Below, in pieces: positions 1 to 10,200 of a stretch of DNA of 64,000 nucleotides. The notes beneath the pieces are model-generated. The model searched no databases. It was not told where the DNA came from and saw only the letters and a list, made by a program, of their open reading frames with translations. How positions within the stretch are numbered: the first letter of the stretch is position 1; every line of letters begins with the position of its first letter. The stretch comes from Serratia fonticola (GTDB taxonomy: Bacteria > Pseudomonadota > Gammaproteobacteria > Enterobacterales > Enterobacteriaceae), in the NCBI RefSeq assembly GCF_006715025.1, contig NZ_VFMK01000001.1, forward strand, positions 4,154,001-4,218,000, written 5' to 3'. The position numbers and the translations under genes were made by a program.

Positions 1-799
1 TGTGGATCTCAATAAACAATCCGCGTCCCACGCGCGTGGCATAGTTGGAGTAATCCAGAAAACCGTATTCCAGCGTCAGTTGCGCCATGATCGCCTCCAC
101 TCTGGCATCCAGGCTGTCCGGCGTCATCTGCAGGACTTCACTGATGGCAGCCTTTACCGTCTTGATCGGCACCGGGATAAGCACCAGCGTCAACAGCGCC
201 AGTGCCAAGGGATCGGCATACACAATGAAGTGTTCGTAGCGGGTTCCTTCCAGTAACCAGGAAAGAAGAAAGGCCACCAATAACGCAGAACTGATACAGG
301 CCGACATCAGCCAGCTTTTGTTGTCCAGCGCAATCAGTTCCGACTTGACCTGCCTATTCAGCCGGCTCTGCTTAACATAAAGGGTGAAACAGAAAACGCT
401 GACGGTGACGGCATAGACAATCGCCCAGCCCAGCTCCAGCTCCCGGCCACCGTCGATAATTCCTTTGACGGCATTGACAAAGGCATACAGACACAACAGC
501 GTCAGTAAACTGCCGTTAAACGCCAGCACCAGCGGTTCAACGTGCCAGAACCCATACTGAAAACGGCGGCTATGGGGTTGCCCCAGCAAACGCGATACCA
601 GCATGGATAACGAACACATCCCCGCATCCAGCGCGGAAAACATGCCGTCAAACACTATCGACATAGAACCACAGGCAATACCAAACACGATCCCTGCGCT
701 GGCGATAAATAGGGTACAGAAGATCGAACGTCTGAGTATCGTTTGTTCTATTTCTGTGCTGCTGGCTGGCTGCGATATGGGTGCGGAAGCTGTCTTCAT
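1..799 (-). CDS. Cation diffusion facilitator family transporter (3' end outside window)
   Basis: The reading frame is open from the ATG at 799 to the left edge (266 codons), so the stop lies outside. The product has several hydrophobic segments and the layout of the CDF family, inner-membrane proteins that export divalent metal ions in exchange for protons. The second membrane segment carries Asp51 and Asp58 (DGMFSALD), at the place of the family's metal site. The His normally found between them in zinc carriers is Phe here, so the metal is not obvious. A later segment contains ADPLALALL, matching the other metal-site helix, followed by the start of the cytoplasmic domain (MTPDSLDARVE). It lies 84 bp downstream of urtE on the same strand but has no evident link to urea. 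Family is fairly sure, substrate unknown. Confidence 0.75.
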   Translation of the reverse strand, partial: MKTASAPISQPASSTEIEQTILRRSIFCTLFIASAGIVFGIACGSMSIVFDGMFSALDAGMCSLSMLVSRLLGQPHSRRFQYGFWHVEPLVLAFNGSLLTLLCLYAFVNAVKGIIDGGRELELGWAIVYAVTVSVFCFTLYVKQSRLNRQVKSELIALDNKSWLMSACISSALLVAFLLSWLLEGTRYEHFIVYADPLALALLTLVLIPVPIKTVKAAISEVLQMTPDSLDARVEAIMAQLTLEYGFLDYSNYATRVGRGLFIEIH

Positions 800-883
800 T
801 ATCAGTATCTTTAATGATGGTGGCCGCTATAGTGCTGAGTATGAGCCACAAACAGCCTGCCTGCACGGTAACGGCAATATTGT

Positions 884-1582
884 TTATATCGCCACCAGCC
901 CCCGCACCCCATCCTGCTCCATCTCGCTACCGATACCGCGCTGAACAATATTGCCGCGCGACATCACCAGATACCGATCCGCCAGATCCGCCGCAAAATC
1001 ATAGAACTGCTCAACCAGCAGGATCGCCATATCTCCTCGGGCGGCTAATTGCCCGATCACTGCGCCGATCTCTTTGATCACCGAAGGTTGGATCCCCTCT
1101 GTAGGTTCATCAAGGATCAATAGGCTGGGCCGGCACGCCAGCGCACGGGCAATCGCCAGCTGTTGCTGCTGCCCACCGGAAAGATCGCCGCCACGCCGGC
1201 CTTTCATCTCTTCCAGCACCGGAAACAGTTCATAAATGGCTGACGGCACCCGTTTAGCCTGTGAGCCGGAGAACCGTGCCAACCCCATCAGAATGTTTTC
1301 TTCTACCGTCAGTGTCGCAAAGATCTCACGTCCTTGCGGCACATAGGCAATGCCAGCCTGAACCCGTTGATGTGGCTTGCACGGGTTGAGCAGGTGCCCT
1401 TGCCAACGGATAGTGCCGCTTTTGGCGGGCACCAGCCCCATCAGGCATTTCAACAATGTCGTTTTACCTACGCCGTTACGGCCCAACAGGCAGGTCACTT
1501 CGCCAATACTGGCATCAAATGACAGGCCGCGCAGAATATGGCTACCGCCATAATACTGGTTCAGTTCGCTAACTTGCAGCAT
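884..1582 (-). CDS. urtE: Urea ABC transporter, ATP-binding subunit UrtE
   Basis: One of the two ATPases that power high-affinity urea uptake through UrtB/UrtC. Visible motifs are Walker A GRNGVGKTT near residue 36, signature LSGGQQQQ, Walker B LLILDEPTEG, and a switch His region ending in LVEQ. The length (232 residues) matches LivF/UrtE-type ATPases. I start at the ATG at 1582; a GTG directly before it would add one residue. It is the last gene of the urt block and is separated from urtD by about 96 bp, the only sizeable gap among the transporter genes. Paralogues are LivF and other branched-chain amino-acid ATPases. The assignment to urea rests on the neighbouring UrtA and the urea-degrading enzymes. 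Confidence 0.9.
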   Translation of the reverse strand: MLQVSELNQYYGGSHILRGLSFDASIGEVTCLLGRNGVGKTTLLKCLMGLVPAKSGTIRWQGHLLNPCKPHQRVQAGIAYVPQGREIFATLTVEENILMGLARFSGSQAKRVPSAIYELFPVLEEMKGRRGGDLSGGQQQQLAIARALACRPSLLILDEPTEGIQPSVIKEIGAVIGQLAARGDMAILLVEQFYDFAADLADRYLVMSRGNIVQRGIGSEMEQDGVRGLVAI

Positions 1583-1678
1583 CACTCTTTTCCTTCTTCT
1601 CCGGCCCCTACATTAAGCGCACGGCAGTCAACAAAGGGGGGCATATGCCATGCTCACCTGCTCATTACGGGTAAACCT

Positions 1679-2485
1679 TCAGCGCCCCAGATAAACGTCG
1701 ATCACCTGCTCATTGGCCTGTACCTGGGCAAGCGAGCCTTCCGCCAACACTTGCCCCTGATGCAAAACGGTGACGTGATCCGCAATGGTTTCAACAAACC
1801 CCATATCGTGTTCCACCACCATCAGCGAATGTTTACCCGCCAGGGATTTGAACAGTTCGGCGGTGTACTCGGTTTCGGCATCGGTCATGCCCGCGGCCGG
1901 TTCGTCGAGCAACAGCAGATGCGGCTCCTGTACCAGCAACATGCCAATCTCAAGAAACTGTTTTTGTCCGTGAGAAAGCAGCCCGGCAGGCCGCTGACGC
2001 TCATGCCCGAGCCGCAGGATGTGCAGCATGTCGTCGATGCGATCCCGCTGCTCGCTGCTGAGCTTGGCGCGCAGACAAGCCCAGACAGACTTTTTGGTTT
2101 TCTGCGCAATTTCCAGATTTTCAAACACCGTCAGCGCTTCAAACACCGTGGGCTTTTGAAACTTGCGGCCAATACCGGCCTGGGCGATCTGGATCGCACT
2201 CATGCCAGTCAGGTCACGCGTCTGATCGTAAAATACCCGCCCGCTGTCCGGTTTGGTTTTACCGGTAATCACATCCATCAACGTGGTTTTACCCGCACCG
2301 TTCGGGCCAATGACGCAACGCAATTCCCCCACACCAATTTGCAGCGAAAGATCGCGTAGCGCATGGAAGCCGTCAAAGCTGACGTTGATATGTTCCAGTT
2401 GCAACACCGGGTCGGTCTGATCGCGATGCTTGTCTGCCGGAAAGGGCTGGGTAAACAGGTCATCGGTCATTTGCAGCGCATTCAT
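1679..2485 (-). CDS. urtD: Urea ABC transporter, ATP-binding subunit UrtD
   Basis: Second ATPase of the urea importer (LivG type, 268 residues). It shows Walker A GPNGAGKTT, the degenerate signature LSHGQKQFLE typical of UrtD, Walker B LLLLDEPAAGM, and the switch region VVEHDMGF. The ATG at 2485 has a good ribosome site (GGAGG eight bases upstream) and overlaps the urtC stop as ATGA, indicating translational coupling. The N-terminal 20 or so residues before the ATPase fold are longer than in LivG, as usual for UrtD. It is thought to act with UrtE at the cytoplasmic face of the UrtBC channel. Confidence 0.92.
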   Translation of the reverse strand: MNALQMTDDLFTQPFPADKHRDQTDPVLQLEHINVSFDGFHALRDLSLQIGVGELRCVIGPNGAGKTTLMDVITGKTKPDSGRVFYDQTRDLTGMSAIQIAQAGIGRKFQKPTVFEALTVFENLEIAQKTKKSVWACLRAKLSSEQRDRIDDMLHILRLGHERQRPAGLLSHGQKQFLEIGMLLVQEPHLLLLDEPAAGMTDAETEYTAELFKSLAGKHSLMVVEHDMGFVETIADHVTVLHQGQVLAEGSLAQVQANEQVIDVYLGR

Positions 2486-3558
2486 GATGATTTCCTCCGG
2501 CGCAGCAGGCCAATAACGCCCTGCGGTAGAAACAGGGTAACGATGATAAACATCACCCCAAGGAAAAACTGCCAGTACTCCGGGATCGCCATCGTGAACC
2601 AGCTCTTGGCGCCGTTCACCACCCCCGCCCCCAACAGGGGCCCTACCAAGGTGCCGCGTCCCCCCAGCGCCACCCAGATGGCCGCCTCAATGGAGTTGGT
2701 TGGCGACATTTCACTCGGATTGATAATACCGACCTGCGGCACATATAACGCCCCGGCCAATCCACACAGCACCGCAGAGAGCGTCCAGACGAACAGCTTG
2801 AAACCTTTTGGATCGTAGCCGCAGAACGTCAGGCGGTTTTCCGCGTCCCGTACGGCCGTCAGCACCCGGCCAAACTTGCTGCGAGCCAGCGCAAATCCCA
2901 ACGCCAGGCTAGCTGCCAGCAACAGGACGGTGGTCAAAAACAGGGCTACCCGCGTGCCGGTCGCCGTAATCGGAAAACCGAGTAATGTGGTAAACCCGGT
3001 AAAGCCATTGTTGCCGCCAAACCCCGTCTCATTACGGAAAAACAGCAGCATTCCGGCATAGGTCAGCGCCTGGGTCATGATCGAAAAATAGACCCCTTTG
3101 ATTTTGGAGCGGAAAGCAAAGTAGCCAAAGACAAAGGCCAGCACGCCCGGCACCAGGATCACCAGGCATAGCGCCCAGATGAAGTACTGTGTACCGCTCC
3201 AGAACCACGGCAGCTCGCTCCACGACAGGAAAGACATAAACGCCGGTACACCTTCGCCAGCGGCCTGTCGCATCAGGTACATCCCCATTGCATACCCCCC
3301 CAATGCAAAGAACAAACCGTGCCCCAGCGACAGTAGCCCGGCATAGCCCCACACCAGATCCAGCGCAACGGCCACAATCGCATAACACAGGATTTTCCCC
3401 ACCAGGGTCAGGGTATAAGTGGAGATCGCCAATGGATGACCCGCTGGCAGCAAGGCCAGAAAGGGCATGATTAACAACGCCAGCAACAACAGACCGCCGA
3501 TGCTCAATGCGATCCGAGGTGCTTTCTGCACGCCGGTTACAGTCAGAGGAAGGCTCAT
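2482..3558 (-). CDS. urtC: Urea ABC transporter permease UrtC
   Basis: Inner-membrane permease of the LivM/UrtC type, 358 residues with about eight to ten hydrophobic segments. The conserved cytoplasmic motif near the C terminus (WVALGGRGTLVGPLLGA) is the EAA-like contact with the ATPases. The ATG at 3558 lies in a TGATG overlap with the urtB stop; a TTG one codon upstream is less likely. Together with UrtB it forms the membrane path for urea delivered by UrtA. Strong match in size and motif; branched-chain amino-acid permeases are the only realistic alternative, and the context argues against them. Confidence 0.92.
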   Translation of the reverse strand: MSLPLTVTGVQKAPRIALSIGGLLLLALLIMPFLALLPAGHPLAISTYTLTLVGKILCYAIVAVALDLVWGYAGLLSLGHGLFFALGGYAMGMYLMRQAAGEGVPAFMSFLSWSELPWFWSGTQYFIWALCLVILVPGVLAFVFGYFAFRSKIKGVYFSIMTQALTYAGMLLFFRNETGFGGNNGFTGFTTLLGFPITATGTRVALFLTTVLLLAASLALGFALARSKFGRVLTAVRDAENRLTFCGYDPKGFKLFVWTLSAVLCGLAGALYVPQVGIINPSEMSPTNSIEAAIWVALGGRGTLVGPLLGAGVVNGAKSWFTMAIPEYWQFFLGVMFIIVTLFLPQGVIGLLRRRKSS

Positions 3559-5168
3559 CAATCGATCACCCTGCCCTTAAAGGCAAACAACCCTTGAGGA
3601 CGCTTCTGAATAAACAACACAATCAGTACCAGGATCAGGATTTTGCCCAGTACCGCCCCCATCTGCGGCTCAAGAATTTTGTTCAGGATACCCAGCCCGA
3701 AGGCCGCTACCACGGTGCCAGCCAACTGGCCAACGCCGCCCAGCACCACCACCAGGAACGAGTCGATGATATACCCCTGCCCCAACTCCGGGCCCACGTT
3801 ACCCAGTTGCGACAGCGCCACGCCCCCCAGACCAGCAATGCCCGATCCCAAACCAAAGGCCAACATATCGACACGCCCGGTCGGTACGCCGCAACACGCC
3901 GCCATGGCCCGGTTTTGCGTGACCGCCCGCACGTTCATGCCAAGGCGGGTTTTATTCAGCAGTAGCCAGGTCAACAGCAAGATCAGCGCAACAAATACGA
4001 TCACCGCAATGCGGTTCCAGGGCAGGACCAGATTAGGCAACAGCTGTATTCCCCCCGACAGCCAGGCAGGGTTGGCCACTTCCACGTTCTGCGCACCAAA
4101 CAGCACCCGCACCCCCTGGATCAGGATCAGACTGGCACCCCAGGTTGCCAGCAGGGTTTCCAGCGGGCGTCCATACAAATGACGGATCACCGTGCGTTCC
4201 AGCACCATGCCGATGCAGGCAGTAAAGCTAAAAGCCACGGGCAAGGCCACCAGTGGATAGAGTGCCAGCCATTGGGGAGCCAACTGCTTAAACAGCCCCT
4301 GAACCAGATAGGCCGAGTAGGCACCCAGCATCAGCATTTCGCCATGCGCCATGTTGATCACCCCAAGCAGGCCATAGGTGATCGCCAACCCTAACGCGGC
4401 CAGCAGCAGGATCGAACCGAGCGATAAGCCGGTAAAGGCTTGACCAAGCAGATCTCCCAGCATCAGACGATGCTTTACCCCTGCCAGACTTTTGGCCGCC
4501 TCAGCACGCACGCTGGCATCAGGCTCAAAAGCCGCATCGGTAAACCGTTGCAGGCGTGACTGGGTTTGTGGATCGGCCGAATCCGCCAGGATCCGTACGG
4601 CATTTTGGCGCACCTGCGGGTTGGCATCTGCCAACTGCAGATTAGCCAGCGCGATAAGGAGTGCCCCATGCACCTGTGTATCCGCCTCCAGCGCCAGCCG
4701 GGCCTTCAGTAACGGTAATTGATCGCTCTGAGCCTCACGCTGCAACGCCTGAGCAGCCAACAGGCGCACGGCGGGATCTGCGCTAACCAGTTGGTGGGCA
4801 GATAGCGCATTGGCTACCAAAATACGTAGCCGATTATTGAACCAGACTTTTTTCACTGCCCCTACCGGTGGCGCGTCGCCTTCCAACGCCTGATAGTGAG
4901 TACCCCGCTGGATAAAGGCGTGTCTGGCCTCATCAAAAACGACATTTTCCTGCTTCAGCCCCTGCAGCAAAGGCAGGCGCGACGCCTCTGGTTCAGCGGC
5001 CCAAAGCTGTAACAGCCTGGCCTGCTGGCTCCGGTTGGCAGCGGCAAATTCACTGCCCGGCCCGGCCTGGGCCTGCAGCGGCAACCAGCACAGTATCAGC
5101 CACAGATACGTGCTCGGGGATAAGGATAAAAGTTTCATCGGCACTCTCGCATTCCAAAACCTCAGCAT
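3558..5168 (-). CDS. urtB: Urea ABC transporter permease UrtB, with N-terminal repeat domain
   Basis: A 536-residue protein in two parts. An N-terminal signal-like hydrophobic stretch ending LPLQAQA is followed by about 200 residues of alanine/leucine-rich helical repeats resembling HEAT repeats (for example VRQNAVRILADSADP and VRAEAAKSLAG). A LivH-type permease with eight or so membrane segments follows. The extra N-terminal domain is a known mark of UrtB and separates it from LivH, and would lie in the periplasm, perhaps helping UrtA docking (inference). The start at 5168 has a strong Shine-Dalgarno (AGGGGG); an internal ATG at 5138, just before the hydrophobic stretch, is also possible. 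The end overlaps urtC. Confidence 0.9.
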   Translation of the reverse strand: MLRFWNARVPMKLLSLSPSTYLWLILCWLPLQAQAGPGSEFAAANRSQQARLLQLWAAEPEASRLPLLQGLKQENVVFDEARHAFIQRGTHYQALEGDAPPVGAVKKVWFNNRLRILVANALSAHQLVSADPAVRLLAAQALQREAQSDQLPLLKARLALEADTQVHGALLIALANLQLADANPQVRQNAVRILADSADPQTQSRLQRFTDAAFEPDASVRAEAAKSLAGVKHRLMLGDLLGQAFTGLSLGSILLLAALGLAITYGLLGVINMAHGEMLMLGAYSAYLVQGLFKQLAPQWLALYPLVALPVAFSFTACIGMVLERTVIRHLYGRPLETLLATWGASLILIQGVRVLFGAQNVEVANPAWLSGGIQLLPNLVLPWNRIAVIVFVALILLLTWLLLNKTRLGMNVRAVTQNRAMAACCGVPTGRVDMLAFGLGSGIAGLGGVALSQLGNVGPELGQGYIIDSFLVVVLGGVGQLAGTVVAAFGLGILNKILEPQMGAVLGKILILVLIVLFIQKRPQGLFAFKGRVID

Positions 5169-5208
5169 GTATTGCCCCCTTTCTGTCTGGAGAGGGGGTA
5201 AACAGACG

Positions 5209-6477
5209 TTATTGCCCGCCCTTCACCGGATAATCTGGACGCTTGTCATTACCGGCAATAAACGGGCTCCAGGGCTGAGCGCGGATGGGGGCGTCGGTCT
5301 GCCACACCACGTTGAACTGGCCGTTGTCTGCGATCTCACCGATCATCACCGGTTTGTGCAGGTGGTGATTGGTCTGATCCATCGTCAGGGTAAAGCCGGA
5401 TGGCGCGACAAAAGTTTGCCCAGCCATTGCCGCACGCACTTTATCCACGTCGGTCGTTCCGGCTTTCTCCACCGCCTGTGCCCACATATGCAGCCCCACA
5501 TAGGTGGCCTCCATTGGGTCGTTGGTCACCGCCGTGGCAAAGTTCGGCAGGTTATGGGCTTTGGCGTAGGCTTTCCATTCGGCGACAAACTGTTTGTTGG
5601 TCGGGTTATCTACCGACTGGAAATAGTTCCAGGCCGCCAGATCCCCCACCAGCGGTTTGGTATCAATACCGCGCAGCTCTTCTTCACCTACCGAGAAAGC
5701 AATCACCGGTACGTCAGTCGCCTTGATGCCTTGGTTGGCCAACTCTTTGTAGAATGGCACGTTGGAGTCTCCGTTAACGGTGGAGATCACCGCCGTCTTG
5801 CCCCCGGCAGAGAACTTTTTGATGTTGGCGACGATCGTCTGATAATCACTGTAACCAAATGGGGTATAGACCTCGGCGATATCCTGATCTTTCACCCCTT
5901 TCGAATGCAGGAAAGCGCGCAGGATCTTGTTGGTGGTGCGCGGATAAACATAATCGGTGCCCAGCAGGAAGAAACGCTTCGCCGCACCGCCATCTTCACT
6001 CATCAGGTATTCCACCGCCGGGATCGCCTGCTGGTTTGGCGCAGCTCCGGTATAAAATACGTTCGGCGACATCTCTTCCCCTTCGTACTGCACCGGGTAG
6101 AAAAGCAGGCCATTCAGTTCTTCAAACACCGGTAATACCGATTTGCGTGATACCGATGTCCAGCAGCCAAACACCACGGCGACTTTGTCCTGGGTGAGCA
6201 ACTGACGGGCTTTTTCAGCAAACAGCGGCCAGTTGGAGGCTGGATCCACCACCACGGCCTCCAACTTTTTGCCCAATACGCCGCCTTTGGCGTTGATGTC
6301 ATCGATGGTCATCAGCGCCACATCTTTCAGTGGCGTTTCAGAAATGGCCATGGTGCCAGACAGCGAACTCAAAATGCCGACCTTGATAGTATCGGCGGCC
6401 TGCGCGCTCCAGCCCATCCCGATGCCCAGCAAAGAGGCAGACAACGCAAAAGCTTTGATAAAGTGACGACGTCGCAT
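5209..6477 (-). CDS. urtA: Urea ABC transporter substrate-binding protein UrtA
   Basis: Periplasmic urea-binding protein, 422 residues, of the type I amide-binding fold. The N terminus MRRRHFIKAFALSASLLG carries a twin-arginine-like motif (RRxFxK) followed by a hydrophobic stretch and an AQA cleavage site, suggesting export by Tat, as for several UrtA proteins. Conserved UrtA blocks include VGILSSLSGTMAISE, VFGCWTSVSRKSVLPVFEE and FYPVQYEGEE. The start has a clear AGGAG eight bases upstream. It follows the GntR gene by 44 bp and precedes urtB by 40 bp, so it is probably part of one long transcript starting at the allophanate hydrolase gene. Confidence 0.95.
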   Translation of the reverse strand: MRRRHFIKAFALSASLLGIGMGWSAQAADTIKVGILSSLSGTMAISETPLKDVALMTIDDINAKGGVLGKKLEAVVVDPASNWPLFAEKARQLLTQDKVAVVFGCWTSVSRKSVLPVFEELNGLLFYPVQYEGEEMSPNVFYTGAAPNQQAIPAVEYLMSEDGGAAKRFFLLGTDYVYPRTTNKILRAFLHSKGVKDQDIAEVYTPFGYSDYQTIVANIKKFSAGGKTAVISTVNGDSNVPFYKELANQGIKATDVPVIAFSVGEEELRGIDTKPLVGDLAAWNYFQSVDNPTNKQFVAEWKAYAKAHNLPNFATAVTNDPMEATYVGLHMWAQAVEKAGTTDVDKVRAAMAGQTFVAPSGFTLTMDQTNHHLHKPVMIGEIADNGQFNVVWQTDAPIRAQPWSPFIAGNDKRPDYPVKGGQ

Positions 6478-6521
6478 AATTCAAACTCCTGATGTGTGTT
6501 GGAAAGCAGATTCAGAAAAAT

Positions 6522-7220
6522 TTACGTTGGCTGAAGCCGCGCCTGATGCAGCATATGTAGGGTTATTTTTCGGACCTCAGCCTTGCTGACGGCAATATGA
6601 TTACTGAGCAGCGTTTGCGCCTCCTCGGTCTGGTGTTGCAGGATCGCCCGTAAAATGGCGGCATGTTCGTTGTAGGTGGCATCGACACGTTCCCCTTTAG
6701 TGAAGTCCAACCGGCGAATAATGCGGATCTTCTCGGTAATATCACGATGGATGCGCGCCATTTCTCCATTCCCCACGGCGGCGACCAGAGCCATATGAAA
6801 CTGCTCGTCGTGCAGCGACACCGCTTTGCCGTCTTCAAGACGTGGTGCCTCGATCCAGAAACTTTTCAACGCCTTAAGCTGGCGCTGCAGCGCTTCGGTT
6901 GGCCGGGTGCAAAGCCGCCTGACGGCTTCACGCTCCAATACGATGCGCAATTCATACAGCTCTTCAAAGTAGGCAAAATCGAAAGGACGCACCTGCCAGC
7001 CGCTGCGGAAGTGCACGTCGAGATAACCTTCCCGCTCCAGCCGGAATAAGGCCTGGCGTACCGGTGTACGGCTGGCATCCATCCGCAAGGCAATGTCGTT
7101 TTCACTGAACCGATCGCCCGGCAGCAACAGAAAATCGAAAATGTCATTCTTCAGTTGCAGATAAATACGCTCAGCCAATCCTGCAGGCCGTGCCTTGTGG
7201 TGGTGATTGTTCATTTGCAT
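6522..7220 (-). CDS. GntR-family (FCD/FadR type) transcriptional regulator in the urea operon
   Basis: A 232-residue regulator with an N-terminal winged helix (PGDRFSENDIALRMDASRTPVRQALFRLEREG, here quoted in pieces: FSENDIALRMDASRTPV and ALFRLEREGYL) and a C-terminal all-helical FCD effector domain. The FCD domain keeps likely metal ligands (His in SLHDEQFHMALV and NHIAVSK). It sits inside the operon between urea carboxylase and urtA with about 42 bp on either side, and has a strong ribosome site (GGAGG). The location suggests it senses an intermediate or product of urea or amide catabolism and controls this operon. No operator could be identified with confidence. Confidence 0.85.
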   Translation of the reverse strand: MQMNNHHHKARPAGLAERIYLQLKNDIFDFLLLPGDRFSENDIALRMDASRTPVRQALFRLEREGYLDVHFRSGWQVRPFDFAYFEELYELRIVLEREAVRRLCTRPTEALQRQLKALKSFWIEAPRLEDGKAVSLHDEQFHMALVAAVGNGEMARIHRDITEKIRIIRRLDFTKGERVDATYNEHAAILRAILQHQTEEAQTLLSNHIAVSKAEVRKITLHMLHQARLQPT

Positions 7221-7262
7221 CGCGCCCTCCAGATTGTGTTTTTCCCCTATCTTTCAGGAACC

Positions 7263-10200
7263 TCAGCTGGCGTGTTCCAGCCACAGCAAAGCATCCCCAG
7301 GCCCAACCTGCCGCCCCGGCTGGCAGCTGATGCGTTTGACGATCCCGGCGCGTGGTGCGGTAACAGAGAGCTCCATCTTCATGGCTTCTACTACGATCAG
7401 CGGCTGGCCTTCTGCCACTGCCTGCCCCGCCTCTACCAGGATCTTCCATACGCTGCCGTTCAGATCGGCACTGACCAGATAGCCGTCGATCTCTTCTTCA
7501 TCCTGCGCCGGCGGCAGCAATTGCGCTTCCGCTTCTCCCTCCTCTTCCTGCCAGCGCGCGACCTCATGGGCGAAGGCTTGCTGCTGGCGTTGCTGGAATG
7601 CCGCGATATCTTCGGCGTTGTCCTGCAGGAAACGGCGATACTCGGCAAAATCAAACACCCCCTGTTCGATACGCACCTGCGCACGCCCCTCGCGGAAAGC
7701 CTCGCGCTGTTGATCCAGCTCCTGCTCGCTGACCGGGTAGAAACGCACCTGATCGAAGAAGTGCAGTAACCAGGGCTCTCCGGCGGCGAATTGTGGGTTC
7801 TTGAGGAATTTGTTCCAGATGGGCAAGGTACGCCCCACCAGTTGATAACCGCCGGGAGAGTCCATGCCGTAGATGCACATGTACATCCCGCCGATCCCCA
7901 CCGTGCCTTCGGCAGTGTGAGTCCGGGCCGGATTGTATTTGGAACTTAACAAGCGGTGACGGGGATCGAGCGGTACCGCACAGGGAGCACCGAGATAAAC
8001 ATCCCCTAATCCCAGGATCAGATAGCTGGCGTCAAAGATAATGTCGCGCACCTGTTCGCGGTGGTTAAGGCCGTTGATACGCTGAATAAAATCCACATTG
8101 TTCGGCAACCAGGGCGCTGAACGACGTACGGTTTGCTGATAACGCTCCACCGCGCCGAGGGTGCCACTGTCTTCAAAAGCCATGGGCAGATAGACAATGC
8201 GCGTCGGCACCTGCAATTGGCTGACATCCCCCAGTGCCTGTTCACGTGCCAACAGCTGTTGCAGCAAATCGGCCTGATCGATGGCCCGGCTGTCATAACG
8301 GATCTGCAGTGAACGTACGCCAGGTGCCAACTCCGCAACACCGTTAATCGGCTGCTGACGCAATGACTGCATCAGTAAATGAATACGCAGGCGCAGCGCC
8401 AGATCGAGCACGTTATCGCCGTACTCCATCAGGATATAGCCATCACCGGCCTGACGATAAACCACCGTTGGACGCCCCTCGGCCTGGGGTAAGGCGGCCA
8501 GAATGGTGGCGGAAGGCGTCGCCCCACCCACCAGACTCGGGGCCGGTAAGGTGATGGCCTCAATGGCCGCCAGCGCCTCAATACTGCCGAGCTGCGCCTG
8601 TTCCAACGACTGCGCCTGCTTAAAACCAATCGGCTGAAAGCGGATGCGATCCCCCGGTTTCACCTGTCCGACTTTCCAGAGCTCGGCCTTGGCAATGGTT
8701 ACCGGGCAGACAAAGCCTCCCAGGCTGGGCCCGTCGCGCGTCAGGATCACCGGGAAATCGCCGGTGAAGTTAATGGCGCCTATTGCATATTCGCAGTCGT
8801 GCACGTTGGAAGGATGCAACCCGGCTTCACCACCATTTTGCCGCGCCCAATCGGGTTTCGGCCCTGACAGGCGCACGCCCAAACGATTCGAGTTGTAGTG
8901 CACCTGCCATTCGCTGGCGAAGAAGGTTTCGATCGATTCCGGAGTGAAGAAATCCGGTGCTCCGTGCGGGCCATACAGTACACCGATAGTCCACAGGTTG
9001 CCGTAGTGTGGGATCAGGCTGCTGTCCATCGCCTGTGGTGCGGCAACCGGGGCTGGTGTTGTGCACCCCGCCAGTTGCGGTTGGGAAATGGCCAGCATAT
9101 CCGCCACCCGTAGCGTACGTCCGGCATGGCCGCCAAACTGCCCCAGCGCAAAGGTTGAACGGCTACCCAAATAGACGGGAACATCAAGCCCATTGCGCAC
9201 GGCCAGATACGTACGGCACCCCTGGCTGGCTCGCCCCAGCGTCAATACCTGGCCGGCCAGGACCCTCAGTGGCTGCCAATAAGCAACCGGCACCCCATCC
9301 AGATCGGCCGGGCAGTCGGCCCCGGTGAGGGCGATGACGGCATTGGTGTGAAAACGCAGCGTCGGGCCCTGTAAAGTAAATTCCAACCCGGCAGCGCTCG
9401 GGTGATTACCCACAATACGGTTCGCCAGCCGGAAGGCATAGTCGTCCATCGGCCCGGACGGCGGTACGCCGATATCCCAATACCCTAAACGCCCTGGGTA
9501 ATCCTGCACGCTGCTGTACGTGCCCGGCTGCAGTACCTCGATACAATTTGCCCGAAAGTCAAAGCTGTCCAGCAGGCGAGTCCAGACATCGCCGCGTTGA
9601 AACGCCGGGGTCGCCAGCACCTGACGCAAATAATCCAGATTGGTGGCGATACCGTGTAGCCGCGTGGCCCCTAAGGCGGCCTGCATTTTTGCCAACGCCT
9701 GCTCGCGGTTTTCACCATGAACGATCAGTTTGGCCACCATCGGATCGTAAAATGCGGATACTTCACTGCCCGTGGCAACCCAGCCATCGACGCGCACATC
9801 CTCCGGGAAAACCACTTCGGTCAGCACGCCAGGGCTGGGTTGGAAGTTTTTCAGTGGATCTTCGGCGTAAATACGTACCTCAATGGCCGCCCCTTGTGGT
9901 GCGCGCTGTAAAGCGGCCCAGTCGAGCGCTTCCCCGGCAGCCACTTGCAGCATGCACTCGATCAGATCCAGGCCGGTGACCATTTCCGTGACCGGATGCT
10001 CCACCTGCAGGCGGGTATTTACCTCCAGAAAGTAAAACTCATCGCGGGCCGCATCATAGATAAACTCCACCGTGCCAGCACTGCGGTAGTTAACCCACTC
10101 ACCGAGCGCAACGGCGGCCTGGTGCAAGGCGATTCGCGTAGCCGCAGGCAGATGAGGCGCGGGCGTTTCTTCCACCACCTTCTGGTTACGGCGCTGTAGC

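Noticed and set aside
1538..2359. 273-codon open frame on the plus strand opposite urtD
   Set aside because: Antisense to a clearly recognised ATPase gene; composition is the usual mirror of coding DNA with GC-rich third positions, and no protein family is recognisable.
5035..6135. 366-codon open frame on the plus strand opposite urtA
   Set aside because: Shadow of urtA with low-complexity His/Arg content and no motif.
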